A stretch of 64,000 bases of DNA from Maricaulis sp048269565. GTDB taxonomy: Bacteria; Pseudomonadota; Alphaproteobacteria; Caulobacterales; Maricaulaceae. This document shows positions 44,141 to 54,197 of this stretch, piece by piece. The notes beneath the pieces are model-generated. The model did no database searches. It saw only the letters and a program-made list of their open reading frames with translations, and was not told where the DNA came from. Where the stretch lies: the NCBI RefSeq assembly GCF_048269565.1, contig NZ_JBLXIK010000001.1, positions 620,001 through 684,000 of the forward strand. Reading direction: 5' to 3'. Made by a program: the position numbers and the translations under genes. Within the stretch, counting starts at the first letter, position 1; every line of letters starts with the position of its first letter.

Positions 44141-46345
44141 TCAGGCAGCGGCAGCCTCGCCGCCGAAGCGGCCGTAGAAGGTTTCACCCTTCGTCGCCAT
44201 TTCGCGCAGCAGGGCCGGAACGGCGAACTGCTCGCCATAGGCCTTTGCCAGCTCGTCGGCACGCTTGACGAAGGCGGCAGCCCCCACCGTGTCGATGAAG
44301 CTCAGCGCCCCGCCGGTATAGGGTGCGAAACCCCAGCCGAGGATGGAGCCGACATCGGCTTCGCGTGGATCCTGGACAATACCCTCTTCCATGCAGCGCG
44401 CCGCTTCGAGCGCCTGGGTGTAGAGGATGCGGTCCTTGATCTCGTCGGCCGAGGGCTGATCTTCCGCGTATTTGCCACCCGGAGCAAACTGCTCCAGCTC
44501 GGGCCAGAGACGCTTGGGCTGGCCTTTTTCGGCCGGGTAATCATAGAAGCCCTTGCCATTCTTGCGGCCGAAACGCTCGTATTCCTCGACCATTTTGAAC
44601 AAGATCGGCTCGGTCGGCGACGGCTTGTAGTCGGCACCGAGATCGGCCTTCGTCTGCTTGATCAGCTTCACGCCAAGATCGAGGGCAACCTCGTCCTGCA
44701 GGGAAAGCGGACCGACCGGCATGCCGGCCATTTTGGTCGCATTCTCGATCAGGGCCGGCTTGATGCCTTCGGCGAGCATGTTCATGCCCTCGCCGATGAA
44801 GCGCATCACGCAACGATTGGCGTAGAAGCCACGCGTATCGGCGACGACGATCGGGGTCTTCTTGATCTTGGTGACGAAATCGATCGCGCGCGAAAGGGCA
44901 TAATCGCCGGTTTTCTCGCCCATGATGATCTCGACCAGGTTCATCTTCTCGACCGGCGAGAAGAAGTGGATGCCGATATACTGGTCAGGACGCTTGGAGG
45001 CGGTGGCCAGCGAGGTGATCGGGATCGAGGAGGTGTTGGAGCCAAACACGGCGCCTTCAGGAATGACATCCTCGGCCATCTTGGTGATCTTGTGCTTGAG
45101 TTCGGAATTCTCGAACACGGCCTCGACGACCAGATCGACATCCTTCAACAGGGCGTAATCGGTGGTCGGGGTGATCATGGTGGCCAGCTTGTCGGCCTTT
45201 TCCTGGGAAACCTTGCCGCGCTTCACGCCGCCGGCAAAGTAATCCATCGCGTGCTGCTTGCCCTTTTCGGCGCCCTCTTGCGTGGCGTCGATCAGGACGA
45301 TCTCGATCCCGGCCTGGACCGACACCGTGGCAATGCCGGCACCCATGAAGCCAGCACCAATGACGCCGACCTTCTTGATCTCGCCCTTCTTCTGGCTGGC
45401 CGGACGGCGGCCACCCTTGTCGAGCGCCTGCTTGGACAGGAAGATCGAGCGGATCATGTTGCGGCTTTCAGGCCGCAGCATCAGCTTGGTGAAATAGCGG
45501 CTCTCGATCTTGATCGCATCATCCATCGAGACCTGGGCGCCTTCATAGACGCAGGACAGGATGTAACGCTGGGCCGGGTAATTGCCATAGGTGGTCTTGC
45601 GCAGCATCGGGCTGGCCGCGCCAAACATTTGCGCACCGGCCGGATGGTAGGGGCCACCACCGGGGAAGCGGAACTTGTCGGCATCCCAGGGCTGTTTCGA
45701 CTCGAGCTTGTTTTCCGTGACCAGTTCCTTGGCCTTGGCGACCAGCTCGGCCATCGGCACGACAGCGTGGACAATGCCCTGGGCCAGAGCCGTATTGGCG
45801 TCGATCTGCTTGCCTTGCAGCAGGATCGGTGCCGCATTCATCAGACCGACCAGGCGCGGCAGGCGCTGGGTGCCGCCACCGCCGGGCAGAACACCGACCA
45901 TGGCTTCCGGCAGGCCGAGCTTGGCCTTGGAATTATCCGACGGCATGACGCGGTAGTGACAGGCGAGCGCGATTTCAAAGCCACCGCCGAGGGCGAGGCC
46001 GTTGATCGCGGCCGCGACGGGCTTGCCGCAGGTTTCCAGTGCCCGGAAGGTCTTGTTGAGACGGAAGCATTGCTCGAACAGCTTGGCCTTCATCTCGTCT
46101 TCGGGAAGCTTGGCGAGCTCGGCGGCAGACCCGCCCAGTTCGGACAGATCGGCACCGGCGCAAAAAGCATCCTTGCCGGAGGTGATGACCGCACCCTTGA
46201 CCTTGTCATCAGAGGCGATCTTGGCGGTGAGCGTGTCGAAATCCGTCATCACGTCGGCGGAAATGACATTCATCGACTTGCCGGGGCTGTCGAAGGTGAC
46301 GAGGGCGATGCCGTCGCTATCGATCTCGAATGTGAAGTTTTTCAT
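44141..46345 (-). CDS. fadJ: FadJ/FadB-type multifunctional beta-oxidation enzyme
   Basis: A 734-residue fusion of enoyl-CoA hydratase (residues 1-190, oxyanion-hole region GGGFEIALACHYRV) and 3-hydroxyacyl-CoA dehydrogenase (NAD-binding GAGFMGAGIA at about 330, and C-terminal helical domain from about 500). It hydrates enoyl-CoA and oxidises the hydroxyacyl-CoA in fatty-acid degradation; FadJ versus FadB type is not decided by sequence alone. It is the last gene of the operon, 24 bases after the thiolase, and ends at a terminator. Confidence 0.95.
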   Translation of the reverse strand: MKNFTFEIDSDGIALVTFDSPGKSMNVISADVMTDFDTLTAKIASDDKVKGAVITSGKDAFCAGADLSELGGSAAELAKLPEDEMKAKLFEQCFRLNKTFRALETCGKPVAAAINGLALGGGFEIALACHYRVMPSDNSKAKLGLPEAMVGVLPGGGGTQRLPRLVGLMNAAPILLQGKQIDANTALAQGIVHAVVPMAELVAKAKELVTENKLESKQPWDADKFRFPGGGPYHPAGAQMFGAASPMLRKTTYGNYPAQRYILSCVYEGAQVSMDDAIKIESRYFTKLMLRPESRNMIRSIFLSKQALDKGGRRPASQKKGEIKKVGVIGAGFMGAGIATVSVQAGIEIVLIDATQEGAEKGKQHAMDYFAGGVKRGKVSQEKADKLATMITPTTDYALLKDVDLVVEAVFENSELKHKITKMAEDVIPEGAVFGSNTSSIPITSLATASKRPDQYIGIHFFSPVEKMNLVEIIMGEKTGDYALSRAIDFVTKIKKTPIVVADTRGFYANRCVMRFIGEGMNMLAEGIKPALIENATKMAGMPVGPLSLQDEVALDLGVKLIKQTKADLGADYKPSPTEPILFKMVEEYERFGRKNGKGFYDYPAEKGQPKRLWPELEQFAPGGKYAEDQPSADEIKDRILYTQALEAARCMEEGIVQDPREADVGSILGWGFAPYTGGALSFIDTVGAAAFVKRADELAKAYGEQFAVPALLREMATKGETFYGRFGGEAAAA

Positions 46346-46369
46346 CGTGTTATCTCCTGATCGATCCGA

Positions 46370-47575
<1,206 letters not shown>

Positions 47576-47626
47576 GTTACGTCCTTTCCCGTTTTCGGGT
47601 TAGTGGCTTTATCGACTTGGTTGTTG

Positions 47627-47665
47627 TCTTCCCGGCTTGCCGGGGAAGTGGCGCGGACGCAGTCC
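47627..47665. repeat. Palindromic repeat fragment in the operon
   Basis: CTTCCCGGCTTGCCGGGGA matches the reverse complement of the repeat fragment near 20685-20703. It lies in the gap between the PaiB-like and thiolase genes. A short dispersed element, not coding. Confidence 0.55.
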
Positions 47666-47695
47666 GGGCCGATCGGGCGATGAGTGCGGCGGCGA

Positions 47696-48295
47696 TCATT
47701 CCTCCGCCCCCACCTCGGTCATGTGATGGGCGACGGCCTGTTCGCCGCGGGCTTCCAGTGCCTTGGCGATCAGCAGGCGTTCCTTGGCCGGCTTGTTCTG
47801 CGACAGCTTGGCCTTGCCCTCCAGGCGGACAATCTTGAACTCGAAGGCCTGGATGGCAGATTCGAGCCGGACACGCTGGCCAAGCTCGATATTGGTGATG
47901 CGCCAGTCGGACTCGAAATCGGCGATCTGGGCCGAAAGCGACCGCTCCGCCGCCTCGCCCTCGAGCGGGATGAAATGGCCGAAGGCGTGCACGGCCATGT
48001 AATTCCACGTCGGCACATTATTGTCGGGGTCCGAATACCAGGTCGGCGAGACATAGGCGTGCGGTCCGGAGAAGATCGCAATCGCCTCCTTGCCCTCACG
48101 GATCGCCTGGGCAATCGGATTGGCCTGGGCGACATGACCGATCAGCATCTGGCGCCCATCATCGAGCTTGAGCGGAATATGCGTCGCCGCCAGATCCGGC
48201 TCACCGGGCACCAGCACGATGGCGAAATCATAGGCCCGCATCAAGGCTGAAAGCGAGGCCTGCTCGTTGATGCGGAAGTGTTTTGGCGTGTACAT
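47696..48295 (-). CDS. PaiB-like FMN-binding protein
   Basis: A 199-residue protein of the FMN-binding split-barrel family to which PaiB belongs (often annotated as FMN-binding negative transcriptional regulator): MYTPKHFRI at the N-terminus, the flavin loop DGRQMLIGHVAQANPIA (about 50-65) and IFSGPHAYVSPTWY (about 75-90). No DNA-binding helix-turn-helix is apparent. Its place between an acyl-CoA dehydrogenase and a thiolase suggests a flavin-linked or regulatory role in the operon; this is inference. Confidence 0.85.
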   Translation of the reverse strand: MYTPKHFRINEQASLSALMRAYDFAIVLVPGEPDLAATHIPLKLDDGRQMLIGHVAQANPIAQAIREGKEAIAIFSGPHAYVSPTWYSDPDNNVPTWNYMAVHAFGHFIPLEGEAAERSLSAQIADFESDWRITNIELGQRVRLESAIQAFEFKIVRLEGKAKLSQNKPAKERLLIAKALEARGEQAVAHHMTEVGAEE

Positions 48296-48314
48296 GGTTC
48301 GCGTCCAATATGCC

Positions 48315-49478
48315 CTAGAGCGACCTGGCGATCAGCAGTTTCATGATCTCATTCGTACCGCCATAGATACGCTGGACGCGGCTGTCGCGCCACATCTTGG
48401 CGATCGGGTATTCGTTCATGAAGCCGTAGCCGCCATGCAATTGAACGCATTCATCGACGACCTCATTCTGGACATCGGAGACCCAGTATTTCGCCATCGA
48501 GGCGGTCGAGACATCGAGCGTGCCGTTGAGCAGGCGTTCGGAACAATGGTGCACGAAGACCTCGGCCAGGGTCGCCTTGGTCTTGCACTCGGCGAGCTTG
48601 AACTGGGTGTTCTGGAACTTGATGATCGGGCGGCCGAAGGCTTCGCGTTCCTTGACGTAAGCAATCGTCTCGATCAGGGCGCGCTTCATGACGCCGACAC
48701 CCTGGACGGCGATCTGCAGGCGTTCCTGCGGCAATTGCTGCATCAGCTGGATGAAGCCCTGGCCCTCTTCCGGGCCGAGCAGGGCGCTGGCGGGAACCCA
48801 GACATTGTCGAAGAAGAGCTCGGCGGTGTCCTGGGATTTGAGGCCAACCTTGTCCAGCAGCTTGCCGCGGCGGAAGCCTTCCAGCCCGTCGGTCTCGACG
48901 AGGAAAAGCGAGGTGCCGTCATAGCCTTTCGACGCATCGGTCTTGGCGACGACGATGATCAGATTGGCGGTGCCGCCATTGGTGATGAAGGTCTTGGCGC
49001 CATTGATGCGATAGCCATTGCCGTCCTTGACGGCGGTGGTCTTGATCGCCTGCAGGTCGGAACCGGCGCCCGGCTCGCTCATCGCGATGGCACCGACCAG
49101 TTCGCCGGAAACCATTTGCGGCAGGATGCGATGTTTTTGCTCTTCCGAGCCGTAATGCCAGATATAGGGCCCGATGATGGAATTGTGCAGCGAGGCGCCC
49201 CAGCCACCGGTGCCACGCATCGAGGCCTGCATGTGGAAGACATAGTCATGGCGCCAGTCGCCGCCCGCGCCGCCATATTCTTCCGGACAGGACGGCACCA
49301 GAAGCCCGGCCTCGCCGCCCTTGTACCAGAGCTCGCGATCAACAATGCCGGCCGCTTCCCAGCGCTCGGCATTGGGTGCGCATTCCCTGTCGAGGAAGCC
49401 GGCGATCGCTTCGGAAAAGATATTAACGTCCTCGCGGTCAAGCCAGGCCGGCTTGGGCACGTTCAACGGATCCTGCAT
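48315..49478 (-). CDS. Acyl-CoA dehydrogenase (short form)
   Basis: A 387-residue flavoprotein of the acyl-CoA dehydrogenase family. The FAD/substrate motif AIAMSEPGAGSDLQ lies at about residue 140, and the C-terminal signature MWRDSRVQRIYGGTNEIMKLL at about 365. It oxidises an acyl-CoA to its enoyl-CoA. Sequence alone does not settle substrate length; the operon and MerR-type regulator would fit branched-chain or short-chain acyl-CoA. The ATG at 49478 is used over 49529. Nineteen bases separate it from the PaiB-like gene. Confidence 0.95.
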   Translation of the reverse strand: MQDPLNVPKPAWLDREDVNIFSEAIAGFLDRECAPNAERWEAAGIVDRELWYKGGEAGLLVPSCPEEYGGAGGDWRHDYVFHMQASMRGTGGWGASLHNSIIGPYIWHYGSEEQKHRILPQMVSGELVGAIAMSEPGAGSDLQAIKTTAVKDGNGYRINGAKTFITNGGTANLIIVVAKTDASKGYDGTSLFLVETDGLEGFRRGKLLDKVGLKSQDTAELFFDNVWVPASALLGPEEGQGFIQLMQQLPQERLQIAVQGVGVMKRALIETIAYVKEREAFGRPIIKFQNTQFKLAECKTKATLAEVFVHHCSERLLNGTLDVSTASMAKYWVSDVQNEVVDECVQLHGGYGFMNEYPIAKMWRDSRVQRIYGGTNEIMKLLIARSL

Positions 49479-49540
49479 ATCACCCACTCCCCAGTGTGTT
49501 TTGCTTCTTGTGGTACTCGCGGCACGCATCCGGCCCGGCC

Positions 49541-51331
49541 CTAGAACTCCTCGGCAGCCAGGGCCATCATCGCATCGGCGCCGGTCTTGACCTTGGCGAG
49601 ATGCATCGCGCCCTCAGGCAGCCAGCGCTCGATGAAATACTGGCCGGTCTTGATCTTGTTGGCATAGATCGGGTCGCTGTCGCCGGCGGCAATCTTCGCC
49701 GCGGAGACCTTGACCATTTTCGCCCACATATAGGTCAGGCAGGTCAGGCCGAAGAGCTGCAGATAGTCGTGCGAGGCAGCACCGGCATTGTTGAAATCCT
49801 TCAACCCGTTCTCGACCAGCCAGTTGGTGGCTTCCTCGAGCTTGGCCTTGCAGTCGGCAACCGCCGCGATGAAGGGCTGCTCGCTCTCGCCGCCACCGGC
49901 GGCAACAAAGGCGTCGAGCTCGGCGAAGAAGCTCATGATCGGACGCATGCCGTTCATCGCCAGCTTGCGGCCAACCAGGTCGAGCGCCTGGATGCCATTC
50001 GTGCCTTCATAGATCAGGGTAATGCGGGCATCGCGCAGCAATTGCGAGGCGCCCCACTCCTCGGTGAAGCCCGATCCGCCATGGATCTGCAACCCGTTGG
50101 AGACCATGTCGAAGCCCTTGCCGGTCAGATAGCCCTTCACCACCGGGGTGAGTAGCGCCATGTAGTCGCCGGCCTTCTCGCGCACTTTCGGATCGGAGGC
50201 CTTCTCTTCGAGATCGCCCTGCAGCGCGGTCCAGAGCCCGAAACAGCGCGCCGCCTCCACGAAGGACTTCTGGTCCATCAGCATGCGGCGGACATCGGGA
50301 TGAACAATGATCGGATCGGCCGGGCCATCGGGATTCTTCGCACCGGTCAGGGAACGGCCCTGCAGGCGGTCGAGGGCGAAGCCAAGCGATTGCTGATAGG
50401 CGGCTTCGGCGAGGGCATAGCCCTGCAGGCCAACGCCGAGGCGGGCTTCATTCATCATGACGAACATGATCTTGAGGCCCTTGTTTTCCTCGCCGACCAG
50501 CCAGCCGGTCGCCTCGTCATAATCCATCACGCAGGTGGCATTGCCGTGAATGCCCATCTTCTCTTCCAGGCCGCCACATTTGAGCGTGTTGCGGGTGCCC
50601 GGATTGCCGTCGGCGTCGGGCAGGAATTTCGGCACCACGAACAGCGAGATGCCCTTCACGCCTTCCGGCGCGCCTTCGATGCGGGCCAGGACGAGGTGGA
50701 TGATATTCTCCGCCATGTCGTGTTCGCCCGAGGAGATCCAGATCTTCTGGCCGGTGATCTTGTAGGTGCCGTCAGCCTGCGGCACGGCCTTGGTACGCAA
50801 CATGCCCAGATCGGTGCCGCACTGCGGCTCGGTCAGGTTCATGGTGCCGCCCCACTGGCAGGCAATCATCTTGGGCAGATAGAGGCGCTTCTGCTCGTCG
50901 CTGCCACCGGTGTGGAGCGCCGCTGCGGCACCCAGGGTGAGACCCGGATACATGCCGAAGGCCATATTGGCCGCGGAAACCATTTCATTGACCGCCAGAT
51001 TGAGCACGTGCGGCAGGCCCTGGCCGCCATATTCCGGATCACCGGAAAGCGCGGTCCAGCCCGCCTCGCCCATCTGCTTGAACGCTTCCTTGAAACCGGT
51101 CGGGGTTTTGACATTGCCGTCGGCGTCGCGGACGCAGCCTTCGACATCGCCGACATGGGAAAGCGGAGCGAGCACGCCCTCACAGAATTTGCCGCCCTCT
51201 TCGAGGATGGCGTCGATCGTGTCGGTATCGGCGTCGGCGAAGCCGGGCAGGTCGCCGTATTGGGCGATATTGAGCACATCATGGAGAACAAAACGCTGGT
51301 CACGAACCGGGGCGCGATAAGGGGTTGTCAT
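49541..51331 (-). CDS. Acyl-CoA dehydrogenase, long form
   Basis: A 596-residue acyl-CoA dehydrogenase with the extra C-terminal domain of the AcdA/FadE-like group. The motif MNLTEPQCGTDLG (about 165) and C-terminal DARITLIYEGTNGIQALDL (about 430) mark the catalytic core; the last 130 residues form the added helical domain. It starts beta-oxidation of longer acyl-CoA. It is the second gene of the operon, 51 bases after the MerR gene. The two dehydrogenases probably cover different substrates. Confidence 0.95.
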   Translation of the reverse strand: MTTPYRAPVRDQRFVLHDVLNIAQYGDLPGFADADTDTIDAILEEGGKFCEGVLAPLSHVGDVEGCVRDADGNVKTPTGFKEAFKQMGEAGWTALSGDPEYGGQGLPHVLNLAVNEMVSAANMAFGMYPGLTLGAAAALHTGGSDEQKRLYLPKMIACQWGGTMNLTEPQCGTDLGMLRTKAVPQADGTYKITGQKIWISSGEHDMAENIIHLVLARIEGAPEGVKGISLFVVPKFLPDADGNPGTRNTLKCGGLEEKMGIHGNATCVMDYDEATGWLVGEENKGLKIMFVMMNEARLGVGLQGYALAEAAYQQSLGFALDRLQGRSLTGAKNPDGPADPIIVHPDVRRMLMDQKSFVEAARCFGLWTALQGDLEEKASDPKVREKAGDYMALLTPVVKGYLTGKGFDMVSNGLQIHGGSGFTEEWGASQLLRDARITLIYEGTNGIQALDLVGRKLAMNGMRPIMSFFAELDAFVAAGGGESEQPFIAAVADCKAKLEEATNWLVENGLKDFNNAGAASHDYLQLFGLTCLTYMWAKMVKVSAAKIAAGDSDPIYANKIKTGQYFIERWLPEGAMHLAKVKTGADAMMALAAEEF

Positions 51332-51382
51332 GTTGGTATCTCCGATGGGGCGTAAAGGGCAAAAGGGTTGTGTGTGTTGAGG

Positions 51383-51865
51383 CTATTCCGCGTTCAGGCT
51401 TGACCAGGGGTCGAGACGGGCCGCAGCCAGCGCCTCGAAGGCACGGGCACGGCGCCGGACTTCGTCAGTCGGGACGCGGTCGGCGAGCCGGTCACGCATC
51501 CAGTCGAGACCGGCCTGCAATTCGGCAATGGCGTGATCGACATCCTCGCGCTGTTGCTTGAGCACCTTGATGCGCGCCTCGAAGCGCTCGATCGCCGGCT
51601 CGATCCGTTCGCGACCGCCGCGGTAGATCGGCTCGAGATCGAGGATTTCCTTGATTTCGTCGAGGGCAAAGCCGACGCGCTTGCCGCGCAGGATCAGTTC
51701 AATCCGGGCATGGTCGATCGCCGAATAGATGCGGCTGGCGCCGCGCCGGACCGGATGGATCATGCCCTTCTGCTCGTAAAAGCGCAGGGTTCGCGGCGTC
51801 ACATCGAATTCCTGCGACAGCTCGCGAATGGTGAATTCGGAATCAGGTGCGACCGGTTTAATCAT
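51383..51865 (-). CDS. MerR-family regulator of the acyl-CoA degradation operon
   Basis: A 160-residue regulator with a MerR winged helix-turn-helix at residues 10-80 (FTIRELSQEFDVTPRTLRFYEQKG) and a C-terminal coiled coil (about 90-145). There are no metal-binding cysteines, so it should bind an organic ligand or acyl-CoA, like LiuR of branched-chain amino acid degradation. The ATG at 51865 is the likely start. It is the first gene of the operon it probably controls, and a perfect palindrome lies 20 bases upstream. Confidence 0.88.
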   Translation of the reverse strand: MIKPVAPDSEFTIRELSQEFDVTPRTLRFYEQKGMIHPVRRGASRIYSAIDHARIELILRGKRVGFALDEIKEILDLEPIYRGGRERIEPAIERFEARIKVLKQQREDVDHAIAELQAGLDWMRDRLADRVPTDEVRRRARAFEALAAARLDPWSSLNAE

Positions 51866-51885
51866 GGCGCATCTATGGTCATATC

Positions 51886-51901
51886 TTGACGCGAACGTCA
51901 A
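51886..51901 (-). promoter_or_regulatory. Palindromic operator upstream of the MerR regulator
   Basis: TTGACG-CGAA-CGTCAA is a perfect 6-4-6 dyad in the 121 bases between the MerR gene and the divergent 673-residue gene. The same shape (ACGT half-sites around a short A/T or mixed centre) is reported for LiuR-type MerR operators. It overlaps the region where the -35 of the operon promoter should be, as MerR operators do. Binding is not shown; the assignment is by shape and position. Confidence 0.65.
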
Positions 51902-51986
51902 CGTCATTCTGCAAAATCGCCGTCTTGCGCAGATGTTTTTTCCTTCCCCCCTTTCCTCGAGGATCGCCGCGCGGCAATGTTGCGCC

Positions 51987-54008
51987 ATGACCCGATCAAC
52001 CTGCCTTCGCCGCCTCGCCGCCCTTGCCGTCGCGGGCGCCTCGTTTTGCGCTCCCGCGCTTGCCCTGCAACCCGCTGACGACCCGTTTTCCGTCGTCCGC
52101 CAAAGCCCGGCCGGGACTGCCGCTGAGGTGGTGGAGATACCGGTCTACGCGCCTGCCGGCGCCTTTATGAGCCGGGCCGAATATCTGGCCGCGCGCGGCG
52201 AGATCGATGACCGCGTGTTGCGCACGCGCTGGCGCATCGAACGCTTCGGCCTCGACGGAACCGAGCAATCAGGCGAGACCCGCGAGATCGTCATCGGCGA
52301 CGGCTATGTCACCGAAGCCACCGACCCGGGCGCCGCCGTGATTGATTTCCGGCAGGCCCGCATCCTGACCCGCGTCGCAACCCTGACCGGACCCGTGATG
52401 CGAAACCAGCCGGTCATCGGTCATGTCCACCGGCAGATGGATACGTTTTCCTTCTACACCCACAATGGCGAGCTCGATGAAGTGACCGGGCCCGATGGCA
52501 GCCGGTTCGAACGCTTCTGGATCGAGGCCGCAATGGGCGTGCGCCTGGCCGATGTGCCGATGGTGATCACCGCGACCGACGACGGCGCGACGGAAGTGCG
52601 CCGCAATGCCGATGGCGCCGTCATCCTCGGCCTCACCCCGGGCGTTGACGGCAACGCCGCCGATGTCGACCTGTTCCGGCGCTGGCTGCGCCATACCACG
52701 CCGATCCACCCCGATGCGCTGAATGTCATGACCACGCTGAACGGCATTCCCGCGCGCTTCGGCTTCATCGTCTTCAGTCCCAGCAGTCCCGACGGACGGC
52801 GCGAGGTGTGGACACGGCTGAGCGCCGGCGAAAGCACGGCCCGCTTCCCCTGGCCGGAAAACCTCGAGGCCGCGATGGCGGCCGACTATGCATGGCAGGA
52901 CCCGGCGGTCGCGCCCCTCGTCCAGGCGGGTTTTGACGCCGCCGATCTGCCCGCGGCCAGTCCCGGTGAGCAGGCCTTTCTCGACGCCGCGAACACCTTG
53001 GCAAGCGAAGGCGACAAGGCCGGCGCCCTGCTGGCGCTCTACCAGGCCTCGCATCATGTCGGCGCCTGCCCGACGCGCTCGGCCGACCCGCTCTGCATGC
53101 GGATATCCCAACTGGTTGCCGCCGGTCTCGGCGATGCCGAGTTCGAGCAATTGATGGCAAGCCTGGCCGCACTCCAGAGTGATCGCCTTGCCGCGCTTGA
53201 GGGACTGCGCCCCTATCTCGACCGGACCGATCTGGCCGGCGCGGCCGCCAATCTTCTGGCCGCAGAAACCCTCGCCACCCTGCGCACGGTCGACACCGCG
53301 GTGGCGCCGGACCTCGATCCGCTGGCGCTCTTCACCGCCAGCGCCCTGGCCGATCCCTATTGTTCGCTGACCTACTGGCATGCCGGCCGCTATGCAGCCA
53401 GCCAGGCGGATGTCGAGTCGGCCTGGATGCTGTTCGACATCGCCGTCACCCTCCCGGCGTCCGCCACCACACTGCCGGTCCGCGAGGCCGCGGTGATGAA
53501 CGCGCAATTGCAGGACATCGCCCCGAACTATTTCAACGCACCCGCGACAGCGCCTGACGCCGAAGCCGGAACGGACGCCGATGCCGATGCCGATACCGAT
53601 GCCGATACCGATGCCAGTCCCGCCGCTGATAACGGGGACGACACCGCTCTCGGTACCGAGGCTGAAGCTGAAGCCGATGCGGATGCGGATGCGGATGCCG
53701 ATGACACGGCCGATCCCGGTTCCGACACCGACGCTGAAACCGATGCCGACGCCGGCTCGGATGACGCGGGCGATACCGGTCTCGAGACCGAAGCTGAATC
53801 CGATGCCAGTGCCGGCGCGGATGACACGGCCGATCCCGGTTCCGACACCGACGCTGATACCGATGCCGACGCCGGCATGGATGACGCAGGCGATGCCGGT
53901 CTCGAGACCGAAGCTGAATCCGATGCCGATAGCGATGCCGGTACCGATGACGACGCCGCGGAAGGACCGGTCGATGCCGGGGATGAAGCGCTGAACGGCA
54001 ACGACTGA
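51987..54008 (+). CDS. Secreted protein with long acidic, repeat-containing C-terminal tail
   Basis: A 673-residue exported protein. Signal peptide to about residue 27 (AGASFCAPALA), a globular part of about 490 residues with no domain I recognise, then an acidic Asp/Ala/Glu/Gly tail (about 515-673) built of DAD and DTD words and a 40-residue tandem duplication. Such Asp-rich tails bind calcium or remain disordered. The ATG at 51987 opens the signal peptide; the ORF start at 51828 overlaps the divergent regulator. Next gene is podJ, after a terminator-like hairpin. Confidence 0.6.
   Translation: MTRSTCLRRLAALAVAGASFCAPALALQPADDPFSVVRQSPAGTAAEVVEIPVYAPAGAFMSRAEYLAARGEIDDRVLRTRWRIERFGLDGTEQSGETREIVIGDGYVTEATDPGAAVIDFRQARILTRVATLTGPVMRNQPVIGHVHRQMDTFSFYTHNGELDEVTGPDGSRFERFWIEAAMGVRLADVPMVITATDDGATEVRRNADGAVILGLTPGVDGNAADVDLFRRWLRHTTPIHPDALNVMTTLNGIPARFGFIVFSPSSPDGRREVWTRLSAGESTARFPWPENLEAAMAADYAWQDPAVAPLVQAGFDAADLPAASPGEQAFLDAANTLASEGDKAGALLALYQASHHVGACPTRSADPLCMRISQLVAAGLGDAEFEQLMASLAALQSDRLAALEGLRPYLDRTDLAGAAANLLAAETLATLRTVDTAVAPDLDPLALFTASALADPYCSLTYWHAGRYAASQADVESAWMLFDIAVTLPASATTLPVREAAVMNAQLQDIAPNYFNAPATAPDAEAGTDADADADTDADTDASPAADNGDDTALGTEAEAEADADADADADDTADPGSDTDAETDADAGSDDAGDTGLETEAESDASAGADDTADPGSDTDADTDADAGMDDAGDAGLETEAESDADSDAGTDDDAAEGPVDAGDEALNGND
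53700..53939 (+). repeat. 120-bp tandem duplication in the acidic tail
   Basis: Two copies of 120 bases (53700-53819 and 53820-53939) are nearly identical in sequence, each coding a 40-residue unit that begins DDTADPGSDTDA and ends near EAESDA. The period is a multiple of three so the frame is kept. This is a recent duplication, which would make the length variable between strains. Confidence 0.85.
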
Positions 54009-54041
54009 CTCAATCTGTCCACAGGTTTTACGGCGCGTTAA

Positions 54042-54074
54042 CCGAGTCGGAGCCTTGTTCAGACTCGGAATTTT
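54042..54074 (+). terminator. Terminator-like hairpin between the acidic-tail gene and podJ
   Basis: CCGAGTC (54042-54048) pairs with GACTCGG (54062-54068), followed by AATTTT. The stem is seven bases, the loop 13. It lies 34 bases after the stop of the acidic-tail gene. Each arm also contains a GANTC site, so the same bases may act in podJ regulation. Confidence 0.45.
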
Positions 54075-54139
54075 GGCGTTTCGGCGCCGATTTTCTCGAT
54101 TGGGTGTGGAAACACTACATATAGCGTTCCCTGCCTTGG

Positions 54140-54155
54140 TTTACACAATATTAAC
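54140..54155 (+). promoter_or_regulatory. CtrA-like box upstream of podJ
   Basis: TTTA, seven bases, TTAAC is one mismatch from the CtrA consensus TTAA-N7-TTAAC and lies 43 bases before the podJ ATG. GANTC sites at 54007, 54044, 54062 and 54191 surround it, which suggests joint control by CtrA and by GcrA with CcrM methylation. Regulator binding is inferred only. Confidence 0.55.
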
Positions 54156-54197
54156 CGCCCGGTAGCTTGAGCCTGGGCAATTAGGTGAGCGATTCGC

